The position numbers and the translations under genes were made by a program. Shown piece after piece: positions 29,119-38,508 of a stretch of DNA of 64,000 nt. The number at the start of each line of letters is the position of its first letter. Position 1 is the stretch's first letter. Location: contig JAFYYR010000029.1 of assembly GCA_017557435.1 (NCBI GenBank), positions 124,001 through 188,000 on the forward strand. Reading direction: 5' to 3'. The stretch comes from Pseudobutyrivibrio sp. (GTDB lineage Bacteria; Bacillota; Clostridia; Lachnospirales; Lachnospiraceae). The notes under the pieces are model-generated. The model was not told the DNA's origin and made no database searches. It saw nothing but the letters and a program-made list of their open reading frames with translations.

Positions 29119-30126
29119 ATGGCAGCAGAAGAACTTAATGGCGTTCAAAAAGCCGCAATACTTCTAATAGCCTTAGGACCAGAGAAGTCTTCTCAGATTT
29201 TTAAGCATCTCAAGGAAGAGGAAATAGAGGAACTTACCCTTGAGATTGCAAATACTAGAAGTATTTCTCCAGCTCTGAAGGAAGAAGTTATAGAAGAATT
29301 TTATCAGGTATGTTTGGCTCAGCAGTACATTGCAGAGGGTGGTATCGGATACGCAAAAGAGCTTTTGGAAAAGGCTCTTGGCGACGACAGAGCTCAGGAT
29401 GTTATTACAAAGCTGACAGCATCACTGCAGGTTCGTCCATTCGAGTTTATTCGAAAGACAGAGCCTTCTCAGGTGTTGAACTTTATTCAGGACGAGCATC
29501 CACAGACAATCGCTATGATTTTGTCTTATCTTTCAGCTGGTCAGGCATCTCTTATTATTGGTGCATTGCCTCCTGAAAAGCAGGCTGATGTTGCTAAGCG
29601 TATTGCACTTATGGACAGAACTAGTCCAGAAGTCATCAAGGAAGTTGAGAGAGTTCTTGAGAGAAAGCTTTCTTCGCTTATCAATCAGGATTACACTATC
29701 GCCGGCGGTGTTGATGCGGTAGTCAATATTCTTAATACAGTAGACCGTGGTACAGAAAAGCGTATCATGGAGTCTTTGGAAATCGAAGAGCCAGAGCTTG
29801 CAGAAGAAATCAGAAAGAAGATGTTCGTATTCGAGGATATTCTTCTTCTGGACGACAGAGCTATTCAGCGTGTGCTTAGAGATGTTGATAACTCAGACCT
29901 TGGAGTTGCACTTAAGGGAGCTAATGATGAGGTTCAGGCCGCTATCTTCAAGAATTTATCTTCACGTCTTGCAGCTATGATTAAGGAAGACATGGAATTC
30001 ATGGGACCAGTTCGTATGAAGGATGTTGAAGAAGCTCAGCAGAAGATAGTTGGTATTATCCGAAAGCTTGAGGATTCAGCTGAAATTGTTATTTCTAGAG
30101 GAGGCGGAGATGAGCTCATTGTCTAG
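29119..30126 (+). CDS. fliG: Flagellar motor switch protein FliG
   Basis: FliG is the C-ring protein that contacts FliF, FliM and the MotA stator. The N-terminal domain starts 'LNGVQKAAILLIALGPEKSSQIFKHL', the middle domain contains the EHPQ motif ('DEHPQTIAMILSYL', near residue 125), and the C-terminal torque helix has charged residues in 'FEDILLLDDRAIQRVLRDVDNSDL' near 240-262. Length 335 aa is standard. It overlaps fliH by 17 bases. Confidence 0.98.
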   Translation: MAAEELNGVQKAAILLIALGPEKSSQIFKHLKEEEIEELTLEIANTRSISPALKEEVIEEFYQVCLAQQYIAEGGIGYAKELLEKALGDDRAQDVITKLTASLQVRPFEFIRKTEPSQVLNFIQDEHPQTIAMILSYLSAGQASLIIGALPPEKQADVAKRIALMDRTSPEVIKEVERVLERKLSSLINQDYTIAGGVDAVVNILNTVDRGTEKRIMESLEIEEPELAEEIRKKMFVFEDILLLDDRAIQRVLRDVDNSDLGVALKGANDEVQAAIFKNLSSRLAAMIKEDMEFMGPVRMKDVEEAQQKIVGIIRKLEDSAEIVISRGGGDELIV

Positions 30127-31015
30127 TAACAATGTCATCTATGGTTTCTTAGTTGCTCCTAATGAGGTTGACGAAGAAGGAAACAATGATGAACTTGTAA
30201 TTGATTCTAATGATTTAGCAAGAGAACTTATCTTAAAGCAGGAAAAGGCTTACAAGGCTAAGCTTTTAGAAGAGGAGCGTGAGCGTCGTCTTGCAGCTAT
30301 GCGAGAGGCAGGTGAAGAGGTCCCTGAAGGGATGGATGCTGATGAGTTCCTAGGTCTTGCCGATTCTATAATGCAAAAAGAAGAGCCTGAGAGCTCTATT
30401 GAAGCAGAGCAGATTTTGGCAGATGCTAATGCAGAGGCTGAGAGGATTATTGCCGATGCCCATGCACAGGCTGATGAAATTATTAATGCAGCCCAGCTTA
30501 ATGCTGAGGCCATGAAGAATCTTGCCCGCCAAGACGGCGAAAAGGAAGGCTATAACGAGGGTACCCAGAGGGCAGCCCTTGAGCTTCAAGATGCAAAAAG
30601 AGATATGGAGGCTGAAATTCAGCAGATTTCCAATGATTTCATGGAGCGTCAGCTTACCATGGAACATGATATTGTTGAAATGTGCATTCCTGTTTTTGAA
30701 CATGTCTTTTCTGCCGATTTAACTGGAAGAAAGGATGTTATATATCATTTGCTTGACCATTGTATTATGAAAATTGAGCGCACCGGTCAGATGCAGATAA
30801 AAGTTAGTGATGCAAATGCAGAATTTATAAAAAGTAAAAAAGAGGAAATACAGGGCAAAATAGGCGCCGAAGTTGGACTTGATATTATTGCTGATCCTCT
30901 TTTAAATGACGGTCAATGTATCATTGAAACAGACGGAGGAATTTTCGATTGTAGCATTGATACTGAACTTGATAATCTGATTAGAGAGATAAAGGCGCTA
31001 GCATACAGAGGATAG
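30110..31015 (+). CDS. fliH: Flagellar assembly protein FliH
   Basis: FliH regulates the export ATPase FliI and links it to the C ring. The ATG at 30110 lies inside the end of fliG and follows GAGGCGG; the longer upstream reading frame has no RBS. The central region (about 90-165) is Ala/Glu/Gln-rich and strongly helical, with AxxxG-like spacing, and the C-terminal ~120 residues match the FliH/HrpE domain ('IKVSDANAEFIKSKKEEIQ', 'LLNDGQCIIETDGGIFDCSID'). Confidence 0.92.
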   Translation: MSSLSSNNVIYGFLVAPNEVDEEGNNDELVIDSNDLARELILKQEKAYKAKLLEEERERRLAAMREAGEEVPEGMDADEFLGLADSIMQKEEPESSIEAEQILADANAEAERIIADAHAQADEIINAAQLNAEAMKNLARQDGEKEGYNEGTQRAALELQDAKRDMEAEIQQISNDFMERQLTMEHDIVEMCIPVFEHVFSADLTGRKDVIYHLLDHCIMKIERTGQMQIKVSDANAEFIKSKKEEIQGKIGAEVGLDIIADPLLNDGQCIIETDGGIFDCSIDTELDNLIREIKALAYRG

Positions 31016-31028
31016 CGTTAGGAGGAGA

Positions 31029-32339
31029 ATGGACCAGGGTTTATTAATGCAGCTTACTGAGAAGGACTATTTTAAATCTCTCGGCAAGGTTGTAAAAGTT
31101 GTTGGACTTACAATTGAATCAGTTGGACCTGAAGCCAAGCTACGTGATTTGTGCGAGATTATTGTTGAAGGCTCAGATCAGCGTATTAAAGCAGAGGTTG
31201 TTGGATTTAAAGACAAACGTCTGCTTTTGATGCCTTATGAGAATGTAGAGGGTATTGGTGTAGGCTGTATGGTTGAAAATACCGGCCATCCTCTTGGCAT
31301 TCCTGTTGGAGACCAGCTTTTAGGTCATTTGGTGGATGGACTTGGTATGCCTTCAGATGTTGATGACCTTACAGAGTTTGAGGAACTGCCAGAATATCCT
31401 GCAGAGGCGGATCCACCAGATCCTATGGCACGAGTAATCATCAAGGAGCCACTTTCTCTTGGAGTTAAGGCTGTTGATGGCCTTATTACAGTTGGCAAGG
31501 GACAGAGAATTGGTATTTTTGCTGGCTCTGGTGTAGGTAAATCTACTCTTATGGGTATGTTTGCCCGCAACACTAAGGCTCAGATAAATGTTATTGCTCT
31601 TATTGGAGAGCGTGGTCGAGAGGTTAGAGAGTTCGTTGAGAACGATTTAGGACCTGAGGGTATGGCTCGTTCTGTAGTTGTGTGTGCCACATCTGACAAG
31701 CCAGCTCTTATTAGAAAAAAGGCCGCTCTTACGGCTACAGCTATTGCTGAATACTTTAGAGATCAGGGCAAAGATGTTCTTTTGATGATGGACTCACTTA
31801 CTCGATTTTCTATGGCTCAAAGAGAGATTGGTCTTGCTTCTGGAGAACCTCCCGTTACAAGAGGTTATCCACCATCAGTTTATTCTGAGATGCCTCGTCT
31901 TTTAGAGAGAGCAGGTAATGCTGCAGTAGGTTCTATTACAGGACTTTATACTGTACTTGTTGATGGTGATGACTTTAATGAGCCTATCACTGATACAGCT
32001 CGTTCTATTTTGGACGGACATATTGTTTTAAATAGAAAATTGGCCCAGAAGAATCATTATCCTGCTATTGATGTATTGCAGTCTATTTCCAGAGTTATGT
32101 CAGCTGTTGCAACACCTGAGCATAAATCAATTGCTGGAAAGCTAAAAAATGTTCTTGCAACATATCAGGAAGCAGAGGATTTGATTAATATTGGTGCATA
32201 CAAGAATGGCTCTAACAAGTCTATCGATTATGCAATTCAAAAAATCGATGCAGTTAATGATTTTCTATTACAGAGTACAGCTGATAAATTCGAGTATGAT
32301 GAGATTTTGGAGCAGATGGCTGCAATCTTTCAGGAGTGA
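31029..32339 (+). CDS. fliI: Flagellum-specific ATP synthase FliI
   Basis: FliI is the hexameric export ATPase, homologous to F1-beta. Walker A is G166-S-G-V-G-K171-S, the arginine-rich 'ALIGERGREVREFV' follows near 195, Walker B is 'VLLMMDSLTRFSMAQREIGLASGEPPVTRGYPPSVY'-like near 255-290. Length 436 aa is typical. The ATG follows AGGAGGA. It is followed 10 bases later by fliJ. Confidence 0.98.
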   Translation: MDQGLLMQLTEKDYFKSLGKVVKVVGLTIESVGPEAKLRDLCEIIVEGSDQRIKAEVVGFKDKRLLLMPYENVEGIGVGCMVENTGHPLGIPVGDQLLGHLVDGLGMPSDVDDLTEFEELPEYPAEADPPDPMARVIIKEPLSLGVKAVDGLITVGKGQRIGIFAGSGVGKSTLMGMFARNTKAQINVIALIGERGREVREFVENDLGPEGMARSVVVCATSDKPALIRKKAALTATAIAEYFRDQGKDVLLMMDSLTRFSMAQREIGLASGEPPVTRGYPPSVYSEMPRLLERAGNAAVGSITGLYTVLVDGDDFNEPITDTARSILDGHIVLNRKLAQKNHYPAIDVLQSISRVMSAVATPEHKSIAGKLKNVLATYQEAEDLINIGAYKNGSNKSIDYAIQKIDAVNDFLLQSTADKFEYDEILEQMAAIFQE

Positions 32340-32349
32340 GGGATAATTT

Positions 32350-32805
32350 ATGGCAAAGTTTGTCTACAGAATGCAAAATATACTTGATCTAAAGCAGAAG
32401 CTGGAAGAGCAGGAAAAGGCTAATTTTGGCCTTGCTGTAGCCAGATACAATGAGGAACAGCAAAAGCTTAGAGATATTATGCTTCGTCAAGCTGGATATG
32501 AAAAACATCTAAAGGACATTTCTATAGGCGATATTGACATCAAAGAAATTAGGTCATGTAAATCTGCAATTGCAGCTATGAAGGTGGCTCTTAGAAGTCA
32601 GCTAATTGAGGTGTCTAAGGCTCAAAAGGCCATGGAGAATGCTAGAAGAAAGTTAAATGCAGTTATGATGGAGAGAAAAATGCATGAGAAACTTAGAGAG
32701 CATGCATTTGAAGAATTTTTAGACGAGATTGATAGGGAAGAAAGTAAGATAACTGATGAGCTTGTTAGTTACACTTACTTTAACAATTCAAGTGAGGATG
32801 ATTAG
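32350..32805 (+). CDS. fliJ: Flagellar export protein FliJ
   Basis: FliJ is the coiled-coil stalk of the export ATPase and helps chaperone cargo. The 151-aa sequence is almost entirely helical and charged, beginning 'FVYRMQNILDLKQKLEEQEK', with the FliJ-type start and two long helices. It is placed between fliI and the ylxF homologue as in Bacillus. Confidence 0.92.
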   Translation: MAKFVYRMQNILDLKQKLEEQEKANFGLAVARYNEEQQKLRDIMLRQAGYEKHLKDISIGDIDIKEIRSCKSAIAAMKVALRSQLIEVSKAQKAMENARRKLNAVMMERKMHEKLREHAFEEFLDEIDREESKITDELVSYTYFNNSSEDD

Positions 32806-32807
32806 TT

Positions 32808-33671
32808 ATGGCAGATGTAACAGAGATGCAGGAAAACGAAGCTGCTGAAGTAGATCCAAAAGCTGCTAAGAAGGCGGCTAAGGAAGCAAAAAAAGCTGCT
32901 AAAAAGGCTAAAAAAGAAGCTAAGAAAAATGGCGAAGAATACGAAGAAGATGATGAATCCCTAGGTATAGGTGGTCGTCTAATAATGGGAGTTGTTGTGC
33001 TCCTTATTATTTTGATTTGGCTTGTTATTTTTGGCTTTCTTGTAAAGATGGATGTGGGCGGATTTGGATCAACCGTCCTGTTTCCTGTGCTTAAAGATGT
33101 GCCTTACGTTAACCGTATTTTACCTGGTATTGAGGAGTACATTCCACAGGAAGAAGATGCCTACGCTCAGTACACTACAGTAGAGGAAGCGGTGGATAGA
33201 ATTAAGGAGCTTGAGGTGGAAATTGAAGAGTTGAAAGCCTCAGGTAATGCCAACAGCGATTATATTGCTGAACTGGAAGCTGCATCTGCAGAATTAGCAG
33301 AGTATAAAGCAAACGAAGCATCTTTTGAAGAAACTAAAGAAAAATTTTACGAAGAGGTTGTTTTTTCTGATAATGCACCCGATATAAACGTATATAAGAC
33401 TTACTATGAGTCTATTGAGCCTGAAAATGCCGAAGCAATATATAAGCAAGTGGTTTCTCAGTTGCAAAAAGACGAGGAAATTCAGGATTATATTAAGGCC
33501 TACTCAAGTATGAAGCCTAAAAATGCAGCTGCCATATTTGATACTATGACAGATGATTTTGACTTGGTATGTGAGATTTTACAGGGAATGGACGCTAGTA
33601 CTAGAGCAGATATCCTAGCTGCAATGAACGCGGAAAATGCAGCAATCATCACTAAGATGATGGAACCATAG
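32808..33671 (+). CDS. YlxF/MotE-like membrane protein with MgtE-N-like C-terminus
   Basis: This 287-aa protein occupies the ylxF slot (fliJ-ylxF-fliK). It has a Lys/Ala-rich N-terminus (about 15-45), one transmembrane segment (about 58-80), an extended charged coiled-coil region (about 120-195), and a C-terminal helical domain with 'YSSMKPKNAAAIFDTM' and 'VCEILQGMDASTRADILAAMNAENAA', which resembles the MgtE N-terminal domain. MotE-family proteins with this layout are stator chaperones in other bacteria; an equivalent role here is inference. Confidence 0.82.
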   Translation: MADVTEMQENEAAEVDPKAAKKAAKEAKKAAKKAKKEAKKNGEEYEEDDESLGIGGRLIMGVVVLLIILIWLVIFGFLVKMDVGGFGSTVLFPVLKDVPYVNRILPGIEEYIPQEEDAYAQYTTVEEAVDRIKELEVEIEELKASGNANSDYIAELEAASAELAEYKANEASFEETKEKFYEEVVFSDNAPDINVYKTYYESIEPENAEAIYKQVVSQLQKDEEIQDYIKAYSSMKPKNAAAIFDTMTDDFDLVCEILQGMDASTRADILAAMNAENAAIITKMMEP

Positions 33672-33723
33672 CTCCTAGTCTTATATTGAAGCTTGAAAAT
33701 AGAATAGGTGAAAGGAGGAAAGC

Positions 33724-35175
33724 ATGACAAGTAGCAATGTTTCGAACTTGCTGATTCAAGTAAGTCAGATTGACATGTCAGCTGTCAGCGACAAGATGAC
33801 AGTGTCAAAGGCCAAAGGCTTATTCGAAGATACGCTTAAGAACGTTGCTGATTCTGGAAATCCAGTTGATATCAAACAGGCTGAACCTACTAAGTCTAAG
33901 TTAGAAGAAAAGCCTTTTGAGTCAGGCACCATTGCTAAGACGGCTGCTGATAAACCTGAAAAGGATCAGAAAACTGACTCTTCACAAGTTGTTGAGAAAG
34001 TTGAAGCAGTAGCCGAGGAAATCAAGGATGTCATCAAAGATGAACTCGACATCACTGATGAAGAACTTGAAAAGGCTATGGAAACACTTGGGCTTACCAT
34101 TTTGGATTTATTTAATCCACAGAGTTTAGCTCAGCTTGTGACAGAAATTACTGGAGAAACAGATTCAGTTGCACTTTTGATGAACGATAGCTTTAAAACT
34201 ATTCTTGATGATGTGTCAAAACTTACAAATCAGCTATTTGATGATTTGAAGATTTCTTTTGAAGAGATTAAGGAAATAGTACTTCCAGAACTTGAAGGAA
34301 AGAATCCACAAATCACAGAAGAAGTTGTTACAGTCGATTTACCTACAGAAGATTCAGAAAAACTGGATGTTGTTACTGATGAAAATCAGAACATTAAGCC
34401 AGTTGAACCACAGGCTGTTGTTGCAGAACAAATAAAGCCTATGGAAAATGAGGAGATAAATCCTCAACAGAATATCCAGAGTGATATAAAAAATCCAGTG
34501 GAGATGAAATCTCAGGTAGACGACAATAATAATTCTTCAAAACAAGAATTTGATTTCTCAAAAAATGCTAAAACTGCTGATGATACTTTTAAAGTAACTC
34601 ATGAAGCATCAAAAGCACATGAGGGTGTGGTATTTGGTCAACAAGAAGCTCCAATTGAATTTTCAGTTGAACAGGAAGTAGTTACTCTACCTACTGGCGA
34701 GACTGTAAGAGCAGAGAGTATTGTTAATCAACTTGTAGAACAGGCAAAAGTATTAACAGATGCAGAATCTACAACAATGGAGATGACACTTAATCCAGAG
34801 GGACTAGGTAAAATCTTTATGGAAGTCACACAAAAGGGTGATGTAATCACAGCAAGGATTTTCACTGAAAACGATGCAGTTAAGCAGGCTCTTGAAAATC
34901 AAATGGCGACTCTTAGAACAGAACTCAATCAGAATTCAACTAAGGTAACTTCAATCGAAGTATCCGTTGGAGCTCACGAGTTTGAAAGAAATCTTGAGCA
35001 GAATGCAAGAGATGAAAGCGGACGTGAGGAGCAGATGAACAAGCAGTCTTCAAAGAGAAATAGCCGAATTAACCTCAATTCATTAGATGAACTTTCAGGA
35101 ATCATGTCTGAAGAAGATATGTTGATTGCTCAGATGATGAGGGAAAATGGAAATACACTTGATTTCCAAGCATAG
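33724..35175 (+). CDS. fliK: Flagellar hook-length control protein FliK
   Basis: FliK measures hook length and switches export specificity. The N-terminal ~330 residues are acidic and low in complexity (Glu, Lys, Gln, Asp; the ruler-like part). The C-terminal Flg_hook domain is recognisable: 'STTMEMTLNPEGLGKIFMEV' near 350 and 'ALENQMATLRTELNQNS' near 385, with 'VTSIEVSVG' after it. Length 483 aa. It lies directly before flgD. The start follows AGGAGG. Confidence 0.9.
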   Translation: MTSSNVSNLLIQVSQIDMSAVSDKMTVSKAKGLFEDTLKNVADSGNPVDIKQAEPTKSKLEEKPFESGTIAKTAADKPEKDQKTDSSQVVEKVEAVAEEIKDVIKDELDITDEELEKAMETLGLTILDLFNPQSLAQLVTEITGETDSVALLMNDSFKTILDDVSKLTNQLFDDLKISFEEIKEIVLPELEGKNPQITEEVVTVDLPTEDSEKLDVVTDENQNIKPVEPQAVVAEQIKPMENEEINPQQNIQSDIKNPVEMKSQVDDNNNSSKQEFDFSKNAKTADDTFKVTHEASKAHEGVVFGQQEAPIEFSVEQEVVTLPTGETVRAESIVNQLVEQAKVLTDAESTTMEMTLNPEGLGKIFMEVTQKGDVITARIFTENDAVKQALENQMATLRTELNQNSTKVTSIEVSVGAHEFERNLEQNARDESGREEQMNKQSSKRNSRINLNSLDELSGIMSEEDMLIAQMMRENGNTLDFQA

Positions 35176-35192
35176 AAGTAAGGAGGAGATTA

Positions 35193-36038
35193 ATGGCAGA
35201 ATCATTAATTGGAAGTGTAGTTAACGGTGCTTATAAAAAGACCGCAGCTTCTCAAGAGGCTACAAAATCCAATACTAACATTTCCACTTCTAAAACCGCC
35301 GAAACAAAAGATGGCGGATATACAGAAGAGATGTTTATGAAGCTTTTGGTAGCAGAAATGCAGTACCAAGATCCACTTGAGCCAACAGACAATAGTCAGT
35401 ATGTAGCTCAGCTAGCATCATTCACTCAAATCGAAGCCATCCAGGCAGTACAGGCTGATATGAAAAATATCCAGGGTAACAGCATGGTAGGCAAGATGGT
35501 AGCTCTTGTAGATGATGACAATGTTGAGATTCACGGCAGAGTTGACTATGTAAGAACTGACGATGATGGCCAATTATTAGCTTCAGTAAACAACAAGGAA
35601 TATCCTGTTGAGAAGATTAAATCCATTATGGATGAAACTTATTACAATGCAGTACTTGTTGCAGATACAATTCTCGCTGATATTGCAAAGCTTCCTACAG
35701 CAGAACTTCTCACACTTGGTGATGAAGAAAATGTGACAAAGGTAGCTACAATGATTAATTCGCTAGACTCATATACAAGAGGCTTCCTCGGAGAGGATGT
35801 TACAAAGTATATGCAATCATTGATTGATAAAATAGCAGAATTAAAGAAGATTAAAGAGAAGGCTGATGCGGAAGTAAAACAAAACACTACACCAAAGACA
35901 GAAGAGACTAATTCTTCCACAGAAACAGCAGAAAATTCTGGTGCTGCAGCAACAACACAGACTACAGAAAGTTCAGATACAACAGAAGAACCTGAAACAA
36001 CAGAAACCTCTCCAGTACAAGGAGTAGACGAGGGTTAG
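35193..36038 (+). CDS. flgD: Flagellar hook assembly (capping) protein FlgD
   Basis: FlgD caps the growing hook. The family motif 'EEMFMKLLVAEMQYQDPLEPTDNSQYVAQLASFTQIEAIQ' spans about residues 46-85. A putative SH3-like bulge follows ('VGKMVALVDDDNVEIHGRV'). After residue ~215 the protein becomes a low-complexity tail very rich in Thr, Glu and Ser, about 65 residues, making it longer (281 aa) than typical FlgD (about 150-230). The tail is a lineage-specific extension of unknown purpose. Confidence 0.92.
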   Translation: MAESLIGSVVNGAYKKTAASQEATKSNTNISTSKTAETKDGGYTEEMFMKLLVAEMQYQDPLEPTDNSQYVAQLASFTQIEAIQAVQADMKNIQGNSMVGKMVALVDDDNVEIHGRVDYVRTDDDGQLLASVNNKEYPVEKIKSIMDETYYNAVLVADTILADIAKLPTAELLTLGDEENVTKVATMINSLDSYTRGFLGEDVTKYMQSLIDKIAELKKIKEKADAEVKQNTTPKTEETNSSTETAENSGAAATTQTTESSDTTEEPETTETSPVQGVDEG

Positions 36039-36047
36039 GAGGAAGAC

Positions 36048-36449
36048 ATGAGTAATATAAAAATAAATCCAAACTTTACCTCCATTGAACAAGTTGCAGG
36101 TACTTACCTGAACCCAACCTCAGCGTCAAAGCCACAGGGCACTTTAAATGGTGCATCCTTTGAAGAAATCTTCAAGCAAAAGATAGAAGCTGGCTCAGAG
36201 CTTAAGTTTTCTAAGCACGCCTCACAGCGTTTAGATGATAGAAATATTAAGCTTTCAGAAGAGCAGTCACTTAGACTTGAAGAGGGAGTACAGAAGGCTT
36301 CGGCAAAGGGAATTACTGATTCACTTGTACTTGTTGATACTTTAGCATTTATTGTTAATGTACCAAATCAGACCGTAGTAACAGCTATGGATCAAACTGA
36401 ATCAGATGAGAACATTTTTACAAATATTGACGGTGCTGTAATAGTTTAG
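36048..36449 (+). CDS. Flagellar operon protein, TIGR02530 family
   Basis: This 133-aa soluble protein is found between flgD and flgE in many Firmicutes. The conserved core is 'LKFSKHASQRLDDRNIKLSEEQ' (about 52-73) and 'DSLVLVDTLAFIVNVPNQTVVTAM' (about 88-112), which matches the TIGR02530 family. The function is not established; position suggests a role in hook assembly. Confidence 0.88.
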   Translation: MSNIKINPNFTSIEQVAGTYLNPTSASKPQGTLNGASFEEIFKQKIEAGSELKFSKHASQRLDDRNIKLSEEQSLRLEEGVQKASAKGITDSLVLVDTLAFIVNVPNQTVVTAMDQTESDENIFTNIDGAVIV

Positions 36450-36470
36450 CTGGACCTTATGGAAGCTAAT

Positions 36471-36505
36471 TGCCGTTGACTGACAGATACGGCAGTACAG
36501 TACTG
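36471..36505. repeat. Hairpin and palindrome just before flgE
   Basis: TGCCGT (36471-36476) pairs with ACGGCA (36489-36494). Overlapping its end is the odd palindrome CAGTAC-A-GTACTG (36493-36505). They fill the unusually long 86-base gap before flgE. The two structures are mutually exclusive over bases 36493-36494. No function can be assigned. Confidence 0.45.
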
Positions 36506-36535
36506 AAGATGCTATATCCACGGAGGTCATTCATT

Positions 36536-38206
36536 ATGATGAGATCACTTTTCTCTGGTGTAGCTGGTCTTAAGACTCACCAGACAAAGATGGATGTTAT
36601 CGGTAATAACATCTCGAACGTTAATACAGTTGCGTTCAAATCATCTTCAACAACTTTTTCTGATATTATGTATCAGACAACTTCACAGGCATCTGGCGCC
36701 ACAGCTAATCGTGGTGGTACAAATGCTAAGCAGATAGGTCTTGGTGTTACTAATGGAGCTACCAAAATCTCCATTACATCAGCAGGTGCTGCACAGTCTA
36801 CTGGTGACGCACTTGATATCAGACTTACTGATTCAAATTCAACCAATTTCTTTATCGTTAATAACGGTTCAGAAAACCTGTTTACAAGAGCTGGTTCTTT
36901 CTACATCGATGGAAATGGTAACCTTGCTATGACTACAACAGGTTATCTTGTAATGGGCTGGCAGGTTGATCCACAGGATCCTGCAAATGTAATCAAGGAT
37001 ACAGTTACTCCTCTTAGAGTTATGAGACCTGAGAACCTTACATCTGCACCTGAGGCTACTACAAATGCTAACTTTAGCGGTGTTATCGATAAAAACGATA
37101 GCCAGTTTAGCTCAAGCAATGGCTATATTCGTTCTTTCACCTTCTATGACAATTTAGGATACTCATATACAGCAAAATTTGCTATTAAGCGAATTCCTGA
37201 TGAGATTCCTGGAGAATATAACGGTAAGTTTACTGTTGAACTTTCAGCTATCTATGATTCAGAGAATAACGACATTCTTGCTAACTATCTTAGAGATGGT
37301 GGCAATTTACAGGACATTTTCGGTGAGAATGTTCAGACAACAAGTGCTTATGAAGCTGTTGCAAATACATATTCATTCTCTCTTGGTGGTTTAAATGAAA
37401 TCACTATGACTGATTCATCAACAGGTAATACATACAATTACAACAACGCAACACAGACATTTGTTAACAACGCAGATCCTACTGATACACTTACATTATC
37501 AGCTGTTTCTGGTATTCCAAATGACAAGACTGTTACAGGTGTTTCGATTACAATTCCTGCAGGTCAGACATCTACAAATATTTTGAATATTACTACACAG
37601 ACAATCGGTTATGAGCTTAGCTTTGATACAAGTGAAGGTTTCCTTAACTATGCAGGTGTTGCAGGTAATAAAAATCTTATGTTAAATACAGCATTACTTG
37701 GACCAAACAAGGCTGATGCTGCTTTATCAAACATTGATATTGATTTTTCTAAGATGCTTAACTACGACAATGGTGGCACATCTACATGTGTTGCTAACCG
37801 TGGCGTTCAGGATGGCTCTTCAATGAGAGGCGAAGGTAAGAAGCTTGGTACAATGACAGGCCTTTCAGTTCAGAACAGTGGTAAGATCTACGGTTCTTAC
37901 AGCAATGGTAATACAGTTCTTTTAGGACAGATTGCAGTGGCACAGTTTGCTAATGCATCAGGTCTTGAGGAAATGGGAGATAACTGCTATCAGACAACAC
38001 TTAACTCTGGTGAGTTTGATGGTATTGGTATCGAAGTTTCGGCTGATGGTTCTTCAATGAACACAGGTCAGCTTGAAATGTCCAATGTAGACCTTTCTGG
38101 AGAGTTTACAGACATGATTACCACACAGCGTGGTTTCCAGGCTAACTCTCGTATAATCACTGTTTCAGATACAATGCTTGAGGAGTTGATTAATCTTAAG
38201 AGATAA
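36536..38206 (+). CDS. flgE: Flagellar hook protein FlgE
   Basis: FlgE is the hook subunit. Starting from the ATG pair at 36536, after CGGAGG, the N-terminus 'MMRSLFSGVAGLKTHQTKMDVIGNNISNVNT' is the rod/hook signature; a frame open from 36470 has no RBS. The C-terminus 'QLEMSNVDLSGEFTDMITTQRGFQANSRII' is the matching terminal helix. The middle (about 190-470) is the variable surface domain, Asn/Thr-rich. Length 556 aa. It is the last gene before a long terminator-like hairpin. Confidence 0.96.
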   Translation: MMRSLFSGVAGLKTHQTKMDVIGNNISNVNTVAFKSSSTTFSDIMYQTTSQASGATANRGGTNAKQIGLGVTNGATKISITSAGAAQSTGDALDIRLTDSNSTNFFIVNNGSENLFTRAGSFYIDGNGNLAMTTTGYLVMGWQVDPQDPANVIKDTVTPLRVMRPENLTSAPEATTNANFSGVIDKNDSQFSSSNGYIRSFTFYDNLGYSYTAKFAIKRIPDEIPGEYNGKFTVELSAIYDSENNDILANYLRDGGNLQDIFGENVQTTSAYEAVANTYSFSLGGLNEITMTDSSTGNTYNYNNATQTFVNNADPTDTLTLSAVSGIPNDKTVTGVSITIPAGQTSTNILNITTQTIGYELSFDTSEGFLNYAGVAGNKNLMLNTALLGPNKADAALSNIDIDFSKMLNYDNGGTSTCVANRGVQDGSSMRGEGKKLGTMTGLSVQNSGKIYGSYSNGNTVLLGQIAVAQFANASGLEEMGDNCYQTTLNSGEFDGIGIEVSADGSSMNTGQLEMSNVDLSGEFTDMITTQRGFQANSRIITVSDTMLEELINLKR

Positions 38207-38228
38207 TTGTTAATTTATAATTAAAATG

Positions 38229-38370
38229 ACCCGTAGTTAATAATCCATTAATCCCTGTAACTATCAGGTTCTATGTACTTTCTGGTAGACTTTTTAGTTG
38301 GACTTTAAAGACTAGGACCTGATGGTTAACGGGGAATAATCATTGGATTATTAACGACACGGGTTTTTTT
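38229..38370 (+). terminator. Long (~140 nt) hairpin with terminal T run between flgE and motA
   Basis: Two arms of about 45-50 bases pair over most of their length: ACCCGT (38229-38234) with ACGGGT (38359-38364); GTTAATAATCCA (38236-38247) with TGGATTATTAAC (38344-38355); a bulged middle, 38248-38262 with 38324-38343; and ATCAGGTTCT (38263-38272) with AGGACCTGAT (38314-38323, one G-U). A 41-base apical loop remains and T7 follows (38364-38370). It is far longer than the ordinary terminators here. It may be an extended terminator, an RNase III-type processing site or a structured RNA. The rest of the 375-base gene-free gap (38371-38581) holds a candidate promoter only. Confidence 0.75.
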
Positions 38371-38479
38371 AGTTGTGGTGAAATTTCAAATTATTCCTAA
38401 AAATTTTGTGAAGAAACAAGATGTAGTGGTTAGGACATAAAAATTACACAATAAAATGCGACTATTTTGTTTCGAAAAG

Positions 38480-38508
38480 TAGACAATTATATGCAAATCT
38501 AGTAAAAT
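38480..38508 (+). promoter_or_regulatory. Candidate promoter for the motA-fliL part of the operon
   Basis: TAGACA (38480-38485) and TAAAAT (38503-38508), each one mismatch from the sigma-A consensus, are 17 bases apart and about 75 bases upstream of the motA start. With the terminator-like hairpin upstream, it would allow motA onward to be transcribed separately. Confidence 0.45.

Noticed and set aside
38438-38465. Sigma-28 promoter before motA
   Set aside because: TAAA-N16-GCGACTAT is only a partial match (about 5 of 8) to the GCCGATAT -10. The sigma-A-like pair at 38480-38508 is better.
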